A stretch of DNA of 5,257 nucleotides from Geodermatophilaceae bacterium (GTDB taxonomy: Bacteria; Actinomycetota; Actinomycetes; Mycobacteriales; Geodermatophilaceae), in assembly GCA_013811805.1 (NCBI GenBank), contig JACCUM010000023.1:1-5257 (forward strand). The letters run 5' to 3'. This document shows, piece by piece, positions 5,117 to 5,257 of this stretch. The position numbers and the translations under genes are program-made. The notes beneath the pieces were generated by a model. The model was not told the origin of the DNA. It did no database searches and saw only the letters and a list, made by a program, of their open reading frames with translations. Each line of letters begins with the position of its first letter. The stretch's first letter is position 1.

Positions 5117-5257
5117 CTAGCCGCAGACGGCGCCCTCGGCTGCCGAGCCGACCAGCTTGGCGTACTTGCCGAGCACGCCGGTCGGGTATCGCGTTTGCGG
5201 GGGGGTCCAGCCCGCACGTCGGCTCGCGAGTTCGGTCTCGTCGACGAGTAGGTCCAG
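5117..5257 (-). CDS. ilvD: Dihydroxyacid dehydratase, C-terminal end only (5' part outside window)
   Basis: The minus-strand frame is open from the window edge to a TAG at 5117-5119, giving the last 46 residues. They include LLVDETELASRRAGW, a Pro-Pro step, and the closing GVLGKYAKLVGSAAEGAV followed by Cys-Gly. This matches the C-terminus of IlvD/Edd family dehydratases, and the TGVLGKYAKLV...GA end is typical of IlvD. IlvD is an iron-sulfur enzyme that dehydrates the IlvC product to 2-ketoisovalerate or 2-keto-3-methylvalerate, so it extends the pathway encoded to its left. The cluster-binding cysteines and active site are outside the window and cannot be checked. The gene is upstream of the DinB-family gene on the same strand and lies before the ilvB attenuator, so it is probably not under its control. 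Confidence 0.9.
   Translation of the reverse strand: MDLLVDETELASRRAGWTPPQTRYPTGVLGKYAKLVGSAAEGAVCG

Noticed and set aside
5199..5205. A run of seven Gs within the ilvD end as a possible frameshift site.
   Set aside because: The reading frame on both sides is the normal IlvD C-terminus, so the tract is intact. There is no second frame to shift into.

Overview
The window comes from a G+C-rich actinobacterium. The evidence is strong G/C bias at third codon positions, GTG starts, and proteins that I recall as closely resembling mycobacterial and other actinobacterial homologues. I cannot place it below the phylum. Most of it is a branched-chain amino acid (isoleucine/valine/leucine) biosynthesis locus on the minus strand, with two small membrane-protein genes converging on it from the plus strand.

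Layout from left to right: (1) 1-147, plus strand, the C-terminal end of a small hydrophobic membrane protein cut by the window edge. (2) 173-793, plus strand, a 206-residue four-helix membrane protein with a Gly/Tyr/Gln/Pro-rich tail built from near-identical 18-bp DNA repeats. (3) About 784-835, hairpins between the convergent genes, probably a bidirectional terminator. (4) Minus strand, read from right to left: ilvD (only its last 46 codons, 5117-5257), a DinB/DUF664 family gene (4485-5036), a promoter and attenuator region (about 4328-4457), then ilvB (2497-4278), ilvN (1957-2484) and ilvC (845-1873).

IlvB and IlvN form acetohydroxyacid synthase, the first common and feedback-regulated step. 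IlvC reduces and isomerises its product. IlvD dehydrates that to the 2-keto acids. Three consecutive enzymes of the pathway are therefore encoded here, and the spacing of ilvB, ilvN and ilvC fits one transcript.

The most informative non-coding element is upstream of ilvB. A short leader ORF carries consecutive Leu-Val-Val-Ile codons (CTC GTA GTA ATC) just before its stop. A GC-rich hairpin overlaps that stop, and an 11-bp perfect stem with a T-run (an intrinsic terminator) lies 50 bp before the ilvB start. This is the architecture of ribosome-mediated transcription attenuation. A TTGACT-17-CAGGCT promoter candidate would start transcription exactly on an in-frame GTG of the leader ORF, which suggests a leaderless leader peptide. 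I could not find a classical antiterminator pairing by eye, so the switching mechanism is open. All the enzymes look intact and ordinary. The attenuator and the repeat-bearing membrane protein are the parts worth a second look.
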